Source: UBA10365 sp041441915
GTDB lineage: Bacteria; Pseudomonadota; Alphaproteobacteria; Rhodobacterales; Rhodobacteraceae
Assembly: GCA_041441915.1 (NCBI GenBank)
Contig: JASDRS010000003.1
Location: forward strand, 48,258 to 112,257
Direction: 5' to 3'
DNA length: 64,000 nt
Positions 42,623-51,051 of this stretch are shown here, one piece after another. A program made the translations under genes and the position numbers. Every line of letters starts with the position of its first letter. The first letter of the stretch is position 1. The notes under the pieces are model-generated. The model ran no database searches. It saw nothing but the letters and a program-made list of their open reading frames with translations, and had not been told where the DNA came from.

Positions 42623-44716
42623 TCAAGTCTTGGAATGAAAGTTGGCGATGACCTCTAAAAACGCAGGGCCGAAACGTTCAAGCTTGGCGGGGCCAAGATC
42701 CGCCGCGCGGTCAAGGTCAGCCAAAGAAGCGGGACAATTTTGTGCTATTTTACGCAATGTCCCGGCGGAAAGGCTGAGCGTCTTATTAATTCCGTCGGGT
42801 CCGCGAACAAGGCTGCGTTGCGTGGCTGCCAGGGTGTCAAATAACGCACCGGCATCTTGCCCGATCAGCTGACGCCTTGCTGGGTGCAAAGGATCTGGGG
42901 TCGCGCCAGTGATCACGGCTAAAAAGCCCGGCCCGTAACTTTCCAACTTTTTAGTCCCAACGCCTGAAATTTTGCTAAAATCATCTAGTGTTCTTGGCCG
43001 TTTTTGCACCATTTCGATCAAAGATTTATCGGCGAAAATAACATAGGCGGGCACATTTTGTGCTTGGGCTAACGCGCGCCTTTTTGCTTTAAGTGCAGAC
43101 AAAAGTGGTGCATCTTCGTCATTAACTTGGGTTTTAAACACGACCGCCGGGCTTTCTGACGACAAAGTGTCTTTACGCAAGGTGATTGAGGTCTCCCCGC
43201 GCAAAATAGGGCGCGCTGCGTCGGTCATACGCAAGGCGCCATGGCGATCGGTGTTGGGACGTATCAGATCGCGCCCCATCATTTGCCGAAATACTGCCCC
43301 CCACGTTGCTTTTGATAAATCTCGCCCTGCGGCAAAAGTGGGCAGGGCATCATGGCCACGCTCGCGGACTTTTGGGGTCAGGGTACCAGTTAAAATATCA
43401 ATCAAATGGCCCGCACCAAACCATTCTTCGGTGCGCAAGATGGCTGACAATGCTTTGCGCACGGCGTCGGTCGCGTCAAATAGCAATGCGGGGTGGTCGC
43501 ACAGATCGCAGTAGTTGCAAGGTTTACTGTCCTCTCCGAAGTAAGACAACAGTGCCTGCCTACGACAACACATGGCTTCGGCAAGTCCCAATAGCGCGTT
43601 TAAGCGCCCATGATCGGCGTCTTTACGGGCTACAGGCGCAATACCTTCGTCGATTTGGCTGCGCCGCAGGCGAATATCGTCGGGCCCGTAAAGGGTAAGG
43701 GTTTCGGCAGGTGCGCCGTCGCGCCCAGCGCGGCCAATCTCCTGATAGTAAGATTCAATCGATTTTGGCAAATCAGCGTGGGCCACCCAACGGATATCGG
43801 GCTTATCAATGCCCATGCCAAAGGCGATGGTTGCTACCACAATCAGCCCGTCATCTTGTTGAAAACGAGTTTCGACTTCGCGCCGATCATCTGGTTTCAT
43901 GCCTCCATGATAGTGGCAGGCTGGATGACCGGTTTCGCGCAGCGCTTGGGCAAGTGTTTCGGTCTTGGCGCGAGTACCGCAATAAACGATACCAGATTGG
44001 CCACGCCTTTGGCCAGTAAAACGCAAAATCTGATCTCGCGGCTTGTCTTTTACTTTAAAGGCTAGGTGTATATTTGGGCGATCAAAGCCGCGTAAAAAAA
44101 TTTCAGGGTGCGCACCGTCAAACAGGCGCTCCACAATTTCTTGACGCGTTTCAGCATCAGCAGTGGCTGTAAAGGCAGCCAATGGCACGCCTAGCGCGCG
44201 GCGCAGCTCGCCGATACGTAAATAATCGGGGCGAAAGTCATGGCCCCATTGGCTGACACAGTGCGCCTCGTCTACTGCAATCAAAGTGGCGTTATAGCGT
44301 CTTAGCATTTGTATTGTTGCGACTGATGCCAACCGCTCTGGAGCCATATATAAAAGCCGCATGCTGCCTTGGTCCAGGGCGGCAAAAACTGCTTCATTTT
44401 CTTCTTCTCGATTCGCGGAAGTCAGCGCGCCGGCCTCAACCCCCAGTGCGCGCAAAGCCCGCACCTGGTCTCGCATCAGCGCAATCAGCGGTGAAATCAC
44501 CACTGTTAGGCCTACGCTGCACAGGGCTGGAAGCTGAAAGCAAAGGCTTTTGCCGCCGCCAGTGGGCATAATGGCCAAACAATTTTTGCCCATGATGACC
44601 GCGTCAACGATCTCTTCTTGACCTAAACGAAACTCTTGAAATCCGAAGACCGTGTGTAAAATTTGTTTTGGGTTGGCCTTAGGGGTAGCTTGTAATAATG
44701 TAGGATTTTGGGTCAT
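42623..44716 (-). CDS. recQ: ATP-dependent DNA helicase RecQ
   Basis: A 697-residue RecQ. Walker A is MPTGGGKSLCFQLPAL, the DExH box and aromatic loop are VDEAHCVSQWGHDFRPDY, and motif VI is QEIGRAGRDGAPAE. A zinc site (CRRQALLSYFGE, then CNYCDLC), winged helix and two HRDC-type helical units at the C-terminus follow. It unwinds recombination and replication intermediates. Length fits RecQ with an extra HRDC. AGGAGC lies upstream of the ATG. Confidence 0.95.
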   Translation of the reverse strand: MTQNPTLLQATPKANPKQILHTVFGFQEFRLGQEEIVDAVIMGKNCLAIMPTGGGKSLCFQLPALCSVGLTVVISPLIALMRDQVRALRALGVEAGALTSANREEENEAVFAALDQGSMRLLYMAPERLASVATIQMLRRYNATLIAVDEAHCVSQWGHDFRPDYLRIGELRRALGVPLAAFTATADAETRQEIVERLFDGAHPEIFLRGFDRPNIHLAFKVKDKPRDQILRFTGQRRGQSGIVYCGTRAKTETLAQALRETGHPACHYHGGMKPDDRREVETRFQQDDGLIVVATIAFGMGIDKPDIRWVAHADLPKSIESYYQEIGRAGRDGAPAETLTLYGPDDIRLRRSQIDEGIAPVARKDADHGRLNALLGLAEAMCCRRQALLSYFGEDSKPCNYCDLCDHPALLFDATDAVRKALSAILRTEEWFGAGHLIDILTGTLTPKVRERGHDALPTFAAGRDLSKATWGAVFRQMMGRDLIRPNTDRHGALRMTDAARPILRGETSITLRKDTLSSESPAVVFKTQVNDEDAPLLSALKAKRRALAQAQNVPAYVIFADKSLIEMVQKRPRTLDDFSKISGVGTKKLESYGPGFLAVITGATPDPLHPARRQLIGQDAGALFDTLAATQRSLVRGPDGINKTLSLSAGTLRKIAQNCPASLADLDRAADLGPAKLERFGPAFLEVIANFHSKT

Positions 44717-44745
44717 AGGCGCTTAGCTCCTGGACCTTGTGTTGT

Positions 44746-45033
44746 TCAATAGAAAGCGGCAGCGTTGTTGTTGAGAATAATCCGCACGGCATAAATAGCT
44801 AATAGCGCCACCAGTGGTGCTAAATCAAAACCGCCCAAATTTGGCAAAAAGCTGCGCAAGCGCGCGTAGACTGGGCCTAGCAAACGGCTTATGCCATACC
44901 AAATTTGCGCAACTAAGGGCTGGCGCAGGTTGAGCACCTGAAAGTTGATCAACCAGCTCATCACAATATGCGCTAAAATCACAAATTGAGCGATATCAAG
45001 CACCAACATCAAAATTTGTAAAATCGAAGTCAT
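44746..45033 (-). CDS. YggT family membrane protein
   Basis: A 95-residue protein with two membrane segments and the YggT pattern, notably the central LLGPVYARLRSFLPNLGGFD. Family members are linked to osmotic tolerance and cell-division or cell-pole functions in several bacteria. The start is placed at the second ATG (45033) because AGGAG is six bases upstream; the ATG at 45039 would add two residues. Confidence 0.88.
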   Translation of the reverse strand: MTSILQILMLVLDIAQFVILAHIVMSWLINFQVLNLRQPLVAQIWYGISRLLGPVYARLRSFLPNLGGFDLAPLVALLAIYAVRIILNNNAAAFY

Positions 45034-45733
45034 CGGCATCTCCTAAAAAGGCTTGCCCACAGGTAAACCCACCCCTGCCAAAGGGCAACTGCTTTGGATC
45101 AAATTTGCGCCACTTTCTAAGTTTACTTGCCCTAAGACAGTAATTTTGGCAGGGTTAGGTCAGGTAATGCCTGATGTACTCATTTTTGTGGTTGATTGGT
45201 TGTGCGATCGGCGCGCGATTTGTACTATCGCATGAGCTTTTGGAGACGCATGTCAGTCATCACGGGTGCTGGCGGCAAAATCTTGATCCCTGGCGAGAGA
45301 TCAATAATGGCTGCACCCTTTCTCGGTTTGATTTGGGCCGCATTCCCATGGGGCAGCGCATGGGTTTATGGCAAAAAAGGTTGTAACCTCATGGCCGCTG
45401 TTAATTGTAGCCGCTAGCGGCGCAGCATTACCCTGTTTGATCGTCTGTAAATGCGCAGCCGTCTGCTAGGCAGGGACGAAAGGTTTCTTTATATATGCCA
45501 AAGCCGCTGGTACCACAGCGACTGCACCCCGCAGCTTTTGGTGCTCACTGCGGTATTTAACAAAACAGCATTATTTTCCCGCAAAAGCTAATTGATGCTC
45601 ATCGCTCCCCCCTGATCCAACCATTTTACATTAATGGGTGCAAGGCTAGTCACAAGTAGAATCCTTGCGGCCTCGGCTTCCGCATGGCTAAGATAGATAT
45701 TTAGGGGCTTGGCCCTTCGTTTAGGGGGCTAAT
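45034..45733. other. 700-nt spacer, mostly without recognisable genes
   Basis: Between yggT and the UMF1-type transporter. The stretch 45130-45390 has partly protein-like frames on both strands (minus: PAKITVLGQVNLESGANLIQ after an in-frame stop; plus: the 45174 frame), which suggests decayed coding sequence. The stretch 45420-45733 shows nothing I can support. Confidence 0.4.
45174..45386 (+). CDS. Doubtful 70-residue ORF, possibly a remnant
   Basis: The frame encodes a short hydrophobic N-terminus (MYSFLWLIGCAIGARFVLSH) followed by a polar part ending SRFDLGRIPMGQRMGLWQKR. The sequence looks protein-like rather than random, with a start hydrophobic segment and a basic, Trp-rich tail. There is only a weak ribosome site (AGGT 11 nt upstream). 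I do not recognise a family. Confidence 0.22.
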   Translation: MYSFLWLIGCAIGARFVLSHELLETHVSHHGCWRQNLDPWREINNGCTLSRFDLGRIPMGQRMGLWQKRL

Positions 45734-47122
45734 TTGGGTATTTCACAGTCATCTTCACGCAAGGCAATTTGGGGCTGGTATTTTTTTGATTGGGCCAGTC
45801 AACCCTATTCGACATTGCTTTTAACCTTTATATTTGGTCCTTACTTTGCTGAAGTTGCTAGAAATTCGTATATCGAAAAAGGCTTTAGTTATGAAGCAGC
45901 AGCAGCCCAAGCTCAAAGCTATTGGGGTTGGAGCCTGGCTTTGGTCAGCTTGGCAGTGGCTTGTTTGGCACCTATTTTTGGTGCCATGGCAGATGGCTCT
46001 GGGCGGTTGATGGCGTGGATTTTGGGATTTTCGGTGCTTTATGTGCTGGGGGCCTGCGGGCTTTGGGGGCTCATGCCCCAAGATCCCAATTTGCTTTTGG
46101 CCGTGGGCGCTTTTGGCTTGGGATTTTTGGGAATGGAGTTTGCGACCATTTTCACCAATGCACTTTTGCTCCGGTTGGCGCACCCGCAAGACACAGGGTC
46201 GGCTTCGGGATCGGGTTTTGCCTTCGGCTATTTTGGGGGCGTTTTGGCCTTGGCCCTTATGCTTTTGTTTTTTGCAGAAAATTCAACCACAGGGCGCACC
46301 TTAATCGGTCTTGATCCTTTATTAGGGCTTGACGCCAGCCAGCGCGAGGGAACGCGCTTCGTTGGACCCTTTAGTGCGGTTTGGTATATGATATTTATGG
46401 TGCCGTTTTTTGCTTGGCAACCGAAAGAGACTGCGCGCCCCAGAGAATTTGTGCCGCTTAGAAAAACTTTATACAAATTGGTCCGTTTATTGGTCAGCTT
46501 ACGCCATCGGCAAAGTTTGGCGGCATATTTGGGCTCATCGCTTTTTTATCGCGATGCGCTGAATGCGCTTTATGGTTTTGGTGGCGTATATGCATCGGGG
46601 GTTTTGGGTTGGTCGATCACGGCGATTGGGGTCTTCGGCGTGGTGGGCGCGCTCACGGCCAGTATTGCCTGTTTGATTGGCGGCAAGCTTGATCGGACCT
46701 ATGGGCCAAAATTTGTTATTCGCGTAAACATTTGGGCGTTGATCGCGGTTTGTATTACCTTAGTTTTTATGGACAGAAACCAATTTTTTGGAATGACCGT
46801 GGCCCCTGACAGCGGATTGGTTGATGTGATGTTTTACATTTGCGGTGCAATTATTGGCGGTGCGGGCGGCATGTTGCAGGCCGCGTCACGCACGATGATG
46901 GTCAGGCATGTAACCGAAAATGATGCTGCGCAAAGCTTTGGGCTTTATGCCCTTTCTGGAAAAGTTACGTCATTTTTGGCGCCGGCGGCCATTGCTTTGG
47001 CAACGATTCTGACTGGTTCTCCTCGATTAGGAATAACTCCATTGATTGCCTTGTTTCTTTTTGGATTGATTTTGCTACACTGGGTTAAAGAGCAAGGAGA
47101 GCAGGATTTTGCAACAGTTTAG
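45734..47122 (+). CDS. MFS transporter, UMF1 (Atg22-like) family
   Basis: A 462-residue protein with about 12 membrane segments. The N-terminal IWGWYFFDWASQPYSTLLLT matches the UMF1 family signature WxxYDWANSxY, and the LGxxSQxxSRTMM-like AASRTMMVRHVTENDAAQSF follows near residue 390. Eukaryotic homologues include Atg22, an amino-acid effluxer. It starts with a TTG at 45734 behind AGGGGG. It overlaps mepA by 14 nt, so the two are coupled. Confidence 0.88.
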   Translation: MGISQSSSRKAIWGWYFFDWASQPYSTLLLTFIFGPYFAEVARNSYIEKGFSYEAAAAQAQSYWGWSLALVSLAVACLAPIFGAMADGSGRLMAWILGFSVLYVLGACGLWGLMPQDPNLLLAVGAFGLGFLGMEFATIFTNALLLRLAHPQDTGSASGSGFAFGYFGGVLALALMLLFFAENSTTGRTLIGLDPLLGLDASQREGTRFVGPFSAVWYMIFMVPFFAWQPKETARPREFVPLRKTLYKLVRLLVSLRHRQSLAAYLGSSLFYRDALNALYGFGGVYASGVLGWSITAIGVFGVVGALTASIACLIGGKLDRTYGPKFVIRVNIWALIAVCITLVFMDRNQFFGMTVAPDSGLVDVMFYICGAIIGGAGGMLQAASRTMMVRHVTENDAAQSFGLYALSGKVTSFLAPAAIALATILTGSPRLGITPLIALFLFGLILLHWVKEQGEQDFATV

Positions 47123-48011
47123 TCGTTTTGTAGTGGCCTGTCTTTTGGTGATTTTGCTCGGACCTGTTGCTGCCGTTGCCGAAGTCGCCTTGGCGAACAA
47201 ACTCTTTTCACGTGAGGCTAAGCCCTTTATTGGCGCGAGTGCGCCGATTGGCTCTTATGCAAGGGGATGCGCTACCGGGTTGATTGAATTACCTAAAACA
47301 GGCCCAACATGGCAGGCCATGCGCCTGTCGCGCAACCGTAATTTCGGCCATCCGGAAATGATTAACTTCCTTAAAAATCTAAGCCAAACCGCGCATTCTT
47401 TGGGCTGGGCTGGGCTATATTTTGGCGATATTTCGCAACCGCGCGGTGGGCCAATGTCTTCTGGCCACACCAGCCATCAGATTGGGCTTGATGCCGATAT
47501 TTGGATGTTGGCCCCGAAATCGGTCAATTTAACGCGGGCAGAGCGTGAGCTAATCAGCTCAATTTCTGTGCGCAGTGATGATCAGCGAACTGTAACAAAT
47601 TATTGGTCCCCCACGCATCAAGCCGTGATGCGCGCGGCCGCTTTAGATCCGAGAGTTGACCGCCTTTTTGTGGCCGCAGCCGTTAAAATAGCAATGTGCA
47701 AAACCGCAAACGCCGCTGATAAGGTATGGCTACAAAAGATTCGACCCTGGTCAGGCCACAATACGCATTTTCATGTGAGGCTTAAATGTCCCGATGGGGC
47801 TGCGCTGTGCAAGACCCAAACCCCATCAGTTGCCGAACTTTCAAATGGTGGTGATGGCTGTGATGCAACCCTGAATTATTGGGTCACTGATTATCTTAAA
47901 CCGCGCAAAATTGCACCACCGCTGCCCAATGATAAGCCAAAACGCAAGACCGCGCGTCAATTCACCCTTGATGATTTGCCAAAACAATGCGCCGCACTGG
48001 TCCTGGACTAG
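47109..48011 (+). CDS. mepA: Penicillin-insensitive murein endopeptidase
   Basis: A 300-residue LAS-type zinc peptidase that cuts D-Ala-mDAP crosslinks in peptidoglycan. A signal peptide (residues 1-25, ending VAEVA) is followed by the MepA hallmarks GGPMSSGHTSHQIGLDADIW and the C-terminal metal site WSGHNTHFHVRLKCP. It starts with TTG at 47109, with GGAGAGCAGG just upstream and inside the transporter gene. Periplasmic. Confidence 0.93.
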   Translation: MQQFSRFVVACLLVILLGPVAAVAEVALANKLFSREAKPFIGASAPIGSYARGCATGLIELPKTGPTWQAMRLSRNRNFGHPEMINFLKNLSQTAHSLGWAGLYFGDISQPRGGPMSSGHTSHQIGLDADIWMLAPKSVNLTRAERELISSISVRSDDQRTVTNYWSPTHQAVMRAAALDPRVDRLFVAAAVKIAMCKTANAADKVWLQKIRPWSGHNTHFHVRLKCPDGAALCKTQTPSVAELSNGGDGCDATLNYWVTDYLKPRKIAPPLPNDKPKRKTARQFTLDDLPKQCAALVLD

Positions 48012-48386
48012 GGTAGTAGCCATTGGCTCGCCTGCTTTTTTAAAACAAGTTTTTAGATTACGCCTTATTTCTTGGATAAAACCAATAGATTTATCTTGTG
48101 AGTGCTGATTTCGGCCATCATTGTTAACTTTATATGCTTGAACGAAGTTTTGCCTTCGCTGGAGGTTCGACATCGCGTTTGCGAAGTTTTGACATGAGCA
48201 ACCAACGCCTTTAATCAAGCATCACCCTCTTTGGGCCCTCGATAGAAACCTATGAAAATTTAGAAAACCCATCGGTTTGGCGGGTGCACAGGGCCAACCG
48301 CTTGCGCCGATATTGTTGGATGATAATTTTTTATATTTTAAAAAACACAATTTGTTGAAATGTTGCTGCCACGTTGACAAATGGGC
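48012..48386. other. Spacer upstream of the queuosine-precursor transporter
   Basis: No gene is supported. A direct repeat GCGAAGTTTTG/ACGAAGTTTTG stands at about 48141-48151 and 48179-48189. Closer to the transporter, ATTTGT and ACAAAT (near 48351 and 48377) could pair just upstream of the pseudoknot. The promoter should lie in 48290-48380. Confidence 0.35.
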
Positions 48387-48424
48387 CCATTGGGGACAAA
48401 AAGGCGCCGTCCCAATGGTGCGCC
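48387..48424 (+). promoter_or_regulatory. H-type pseudoknot candidate leader before the queuosine-precursor transporter
   Basis: CCATTGGGGAC (48387-48397) pairs with GTCCCAATGG (48409-48418), ten base pairs with one bulged G. The 11-nt loop AAAAAGGCGCC contains GGCGC (48403-48407), which is complementary to GCGCC (48420-48424) immediately after the stem. That is an H-type pseudoknot, with an A-rich loop, about 35 nt before the ATG. PreQ1 riboswitches are H-type pseudoknots and often control this transporter family, but the sequence does not match the preQ1-I consensus as I know it. No U-run follows, so a plain terminator is unlikely. Confidence 0.4.
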
Positions 48425-48458
48425 AAGTCTCCACGACTTTGTTAAACGGAATATAGAT

Positions 48459-49082
48459 ATGAAAAATAATCTCTTAATTGGCATTCTAGCCATGGCAATT
48501 GTTGTAGTGACTTCGAACATTCTTGTGCAGAAATTATTTGGCCAATGGCTGACATGGGGCGCATTCACCTATCCTTTCGCATTTTTGATCACAGATTTGA
48601 CTAACCGTCTTTATGGTGTAGCCGCCGCACGGCGCGTTGTTTTAGTAGGTTTTCTAGTTGGTATTATTTGCTCTTTAATAGGTACGCAAATCATCGGGGA
48701 ATTTGGCCAGATTGTGACTTTGCGCGTGGCTTTGGGTTCAGGCACCGCCTTTTTGGCCGCGCAATTGCTTGATGTAACGATCTTTGATCGCTTTCGCCAT
48801 GAAGCTTGGTGGCGCGCACCGCTTTTATCTACTTTTGTTGGGGCAAGCGTTGACACGGGGCTTTTCTTTACTATTGCCTTTTCGGGGGCTTTGGCATGGA
48901 TTGAGCCGTCCAATGACGTTTCCTGGGCGACCGAGACTTTGCCTATTTTAGGCATAGGCATGGGATCACCACTATGGGTGTCGCTTGCGTTGGCCGACTT
49001 GGGTGTGAAAATTTTGCTCGCAATTATAGCACTTGTGCCATTTAGGATCATTTTACGAAAATTTATAGCACAGATGGCGTAA
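48459..49082 (+). CDS. Queuosine precursor transporter (YhhQ/VUT family)
   Basis: A 207-residue membrane protein with about six helices. Features of the VUT_1/YhhQ family are AFTYPFAFLITDLTNRLYGV near the N-terminus, the TxxxAxLLDVxIFDRFR segment (FLAAQLLDVTIFDRFRHEAW), and STFVGASVDTGLFF. E. coli YhhQ imports preQ0/preQ1. The start at 48459 places the first helix correctly; the longer frame from 48381 would translate the pseudoknot. Ribosome site is weak (ACGGAATATAG). Confidence 0.88.
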   Translation: MKNNLLIGILAMAIVVVTSNILVQKLFGQWLTWGAFTYPFAFLITDLTNRLYGVAAARRVVLVGFLVGIICSLIGTQIIGEFGQIVTLRVALGSGTAFLAAQLLDVTIFDRFRHEAWWRAPLLSTFVGASVDTGLFFTIAFSGALAWIEPSNDVSWATETLPILGIGMGSPLWVSLALADLGVKILLAIIALVPFRIILRKFIAQMA

Positions 49083-49151
49083 AAACTTTTGACAAATACA
49101 AAATATATGGCAACCTATTGTTATTGGAAATTTTTGAAAGGAGGTGATCTA

Positions 49152-49208
49152 GTGTCTAGAGTGATATTGGAGAGACGTGTCGGGACAGTCATTGGAGGCA
49201 GCTTCTGA
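49152..49208 (+). CDS. Candidate 18-residue peptide behind a near-perfect Shine-Dalgarno
   Basis: A GTG at 49152 begins MSRVILERRVGTVIGGSF (GTG read as Met), ending with TGA at 49206. GGAGG lies 7 nt upstream, inside a 14-nt stretch fully complementary to the usual 16S rRNA 3' tail. That initiation context is stronger than any annotated gene in the window. The peptide is short, amphipathic and basic, with no family I know. It may be real, or the long match may serve another ribosome-binding role. Confidence 0.35.
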   Translation: MSRVILERRVGTVIGGSF

Positions 49209-49276
49209 GGGCAAAACCGTGGAGAAACCTTTGTGATTGGGCCTAATCCTAACTGGCTCTTCTCCTAACAACTCGG

Positions 49277-49303
49277 AAAAGGTCGCCAACACGGCGACCT
49301 TTT
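49277..49303 (+). terminator. Intrinsic terminator upstream of arfB
   Basis: AAAAGGTCGCC (49277-49287), a five-base loop, then GGCGACCTTTT (49293-49303). A 7-bp G/C-rich stem flanked by A- and T-tracts is a textbook intrinsic terminator and may work on both strands. It ends 26 nt before arfB, so it must terminate the small unit upstream. Confidence 0.85.
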
Positions 49304-49329
49304 CTCTATGTAAATGGGTTAAACGGCTT

Positions 49330-49755
49330 ATGTTGCGCATCAATAATCACATCACAATTGCCGATTGGGAATTGTCGGAGAACTTTTCTCGCTCTAGCGG
49401 GCCGGGGGGGCAGAATGTGAACAAAGTTGAAACGGCGGTAGAGCTGCGTTTTGAGGCCGAACGTTCACCGCATTTGACCCAAGCTACTAAAACCCGGCTT
49501 AAGAAGTTGGCAGGCCGGCGTTGGAATTCTGAGGGCGCAATTGTCATTCGTGCCGAGGAAACGCGCTCTCAAGTGCGCAATCGCGAATTAGCGCAAGCGC
49601 GGTTGGTTGAGATGATTGAAAAAGCCTTAATAGCGCCAAAACGACGCCTCGCTACCAAACCCACCTTTGGCAGCCAACGCCGCAGGCTTTTATCAAAAAC
49701 CATACGCGGGGTAGTGAAATCAGGCCGTGGCAAAGTGACTGAGGGCGAAGACTAG
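49330..49755 (+). CDS. arfB: Alternative ribosome-rescue factor / peptidyl-tRNA hydrolase ArfB
   Basis: A 141-residue RF1-domain protein that frees stalled ribosomes. The catalytic GGQ is at residues 26-28 in SRSSGPGGQNVNKVETAVEL, and the basic C-terminal tail (KAL, RRLATK, RRRLLSKTIRG, KSGRGK) inserts into the mRNA channel. The start at 49330 is chosen because upstream in-frame codons run through the terminator at 49277-49303. It is convergent with pncB, 3 nt apart. Confidence 0.93.
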   Translation: MLRINNHITIADWELSENFSRSSGPGGQNVNKVETAVELRFEAERSPHLTQATKTRLKKLAGRRWNSEGAIVIRAEETRSQVRNRELAQARLVEMIEKALIAPKRRLATKPTFGSQRRRLLSKTIRGVVKSGRGKVTEGED

Positions 49756-49758
49756 CCG

Positions 49759-51051
49759 CTAAACGACAACTTTTTGCGCCACTTGTTTTCCAGGATTAAA
49801 CACGCGGATATAGCGTGCGATCTCATCAACGGGGCCCATCGCCTTGTTGGGATTGTCTGACAATTTCACTGTTGGGCGGTCGTCTGCGCAGATGGCTTTA
49901 CACACGAGGCTAAAGGCTGCCAATCCATCTTCGGGTGCCAGGCCACGAAAGTCATTGGTTAACATAGTGCCCCAACCAAAAGATACTTTCACCCGCCCAT
50001 AAAACTGTGCATGCAGACTTTCAATCTGGTCAACGTCAAGCCCGTCAGAAAAAATCAGCAATTTATCACGGGGGTCTTCGCCGTGGCCCTGCCACCATTT
50101 AATGGCCAGCTCTGCCGTTTTGGCAGGCACGCCGCTGTCAATGCGCATACCTGTCCAACTGGCGAGCCAATCGGGCGCATTGCGCAAAAATTGCGCTGTA
50201 CCAAAGGTATCGGGTAAAATGATGCGCAAATTACCGTCATGTTCCTCTTGCCAGTCTTGGAGCACCCTATACGGCGCGTGGGCCAGTTCAGCGTCGCTAT
50301 CGGCAAGGGCCGCATAGATCATGGGCATTTCATGGGCATTGGTACCGATCGCTTCGACTTCGCGGCGCATTGCAATCAGGCAATTTGATGTGCCAATAAA
50401 AGCATCGCCCAACCCTTCGGACATGGCTTGCACGCACCAATCTTGCCACAAAAAAGAATGCCGCCTGCGGGTACCGAAGTCGGCAATTTTTAGGCCTTCT
50501 AATTTGCGTAGCCGTTCAATCTTTTCCCAAAGTTTTGTCGTGCTGCGGGCGTAAAGCACTTGGAGTTCAAACTTCTTCATCCTTTTTAGAACGGACCTTG
50601 AGTAGAGCTCCATTAATACAGCTAATACTGGAACTTCCCACTGCATTACCTCAGGCCAAGTGCCTGTGAATGTGAGTTCAAATTGTCCGTCTTTCTTATC
50701 CAGGTGATAGGGGGGCAGCTGCAGGTGCTCCATCCATTCTAGAAAGTCGGGGCGAAACATTTGGCGTTTTCCGTAAAAGGTATTACCGCGCAAAAAGGTG
50801 CTTTCACCACGACTTAGCCGCAACGAACGAATATGGTCAAGCTGTGCGCGCAGATCGTCTTCGTCAACCAAATCCGCCAGTCTAACGCTGGCGCTGCGAT
50901 TTATCAGACTAAAGGTCACTTGGGTGTTGGGTTTATGGCGAAAAACAGACTGGCACATCAAAAGTTTGTAAAAGTCAGTATCGATCAATGATCGCACGAT
51001 CGGGTCTATCTTCCATTGTTGATTGTGAACGCGTGTTGCTATTTCAGCCAT
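49759..51051 (-). CDS. pncB: Nicotinate phosphoribosyltransferase
   Basis: A 430-residue enzyme that forms nicotinate mononucleotide from nicotinate and PRPP in NAD salvage. The N-terminal SLIDTDFYKLLMCQSVFRHK, the FGTRRRHSFLWQDWCVQAMS segment, and GTSNCLIAMRREVEAIGTNA HEMP region are typical. The C-terminal VSFGWGTMLTNDFRG completes the phosphate site. Its ATG overlaps the end of pncA by 8 nt, so the pair is translationally coupled. Unlinked from other NAD genes here. Confidence 0.95.
   Translation of the reverse strand: MAEIATRVHNQQWKIDPIVRSLIDTDFYKLLMCQSVFRHKPNTQVTFSLINRSASVRLADLVDEDDLRAQLDHIRSLRLSRGESTFLRGNTFYGKRQMFRPDFLEWMEHLQLPPYHLDKKDGQFELTFTGTWPEVMQWEVPVLAVLMELYSRSVLKRMKKFELQVLYARSTTKLWEKIERLRKLEGLKIADFGTRRRHSFLWQDWCVQAMSEGLGDAFIGTSNCLIAMRREVEAIGTNAHEMPMIYAALADSDAELAHAPYRVLQDWQEEHDGNLRIILPDTFGTAQFLRNAPDWLASWTGMRIDSGVPAKTAELAIKWWQGHGEDPRDKLLIFSDGLDVDQIESLHAQFYGRVKVSFGWGTMLTNDFRGLAPEDGLAAFSLVCKAICADDRPTVKLSDNPNKAMGPVDEIARYIRVFNPGKQVAQKVVV

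Larger units (their letters stand above)
49083..49303 (+). ncRNA. Candidate stand-alone small transcript with an ultra-long Shine-Dalgarno and own terminator
   Basis: This spacer behaves like an independent transcription unit. It starts with TTGACA (49089-49094), though no good -10 follows. It carries GAAAGGAGGTGATC (49136-49149), an 18-residue ORF (49152), a CU-rich TCTTCTCCTAAC single-strand candidate (49258-49269), and an intrinsic terminator (49277-49303). GGAGAA near 49222 can pair with TTCTCC. CU-rich anti-SD loops are common in alphaproteobacterial sRNAs. It could be a small RNA, a small-protein gene or both. I do not recognise a known family. Confidence 0.45.

Noticed and set aside
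48141..48189. Repeated CGAAGTTTTG in the spacer after mepA
   Set aside because: Two copies of about 10 nt with no symmetry or known site; likely chance.
49136..49149. Possible antisense fragment of the 16S rRNA 3' end
   Set aside because: The match stops exactly at the anti-SD tail; neighbouring rRNA sequence is not present, so a long Shine-Dalgarno is the simpler reading.
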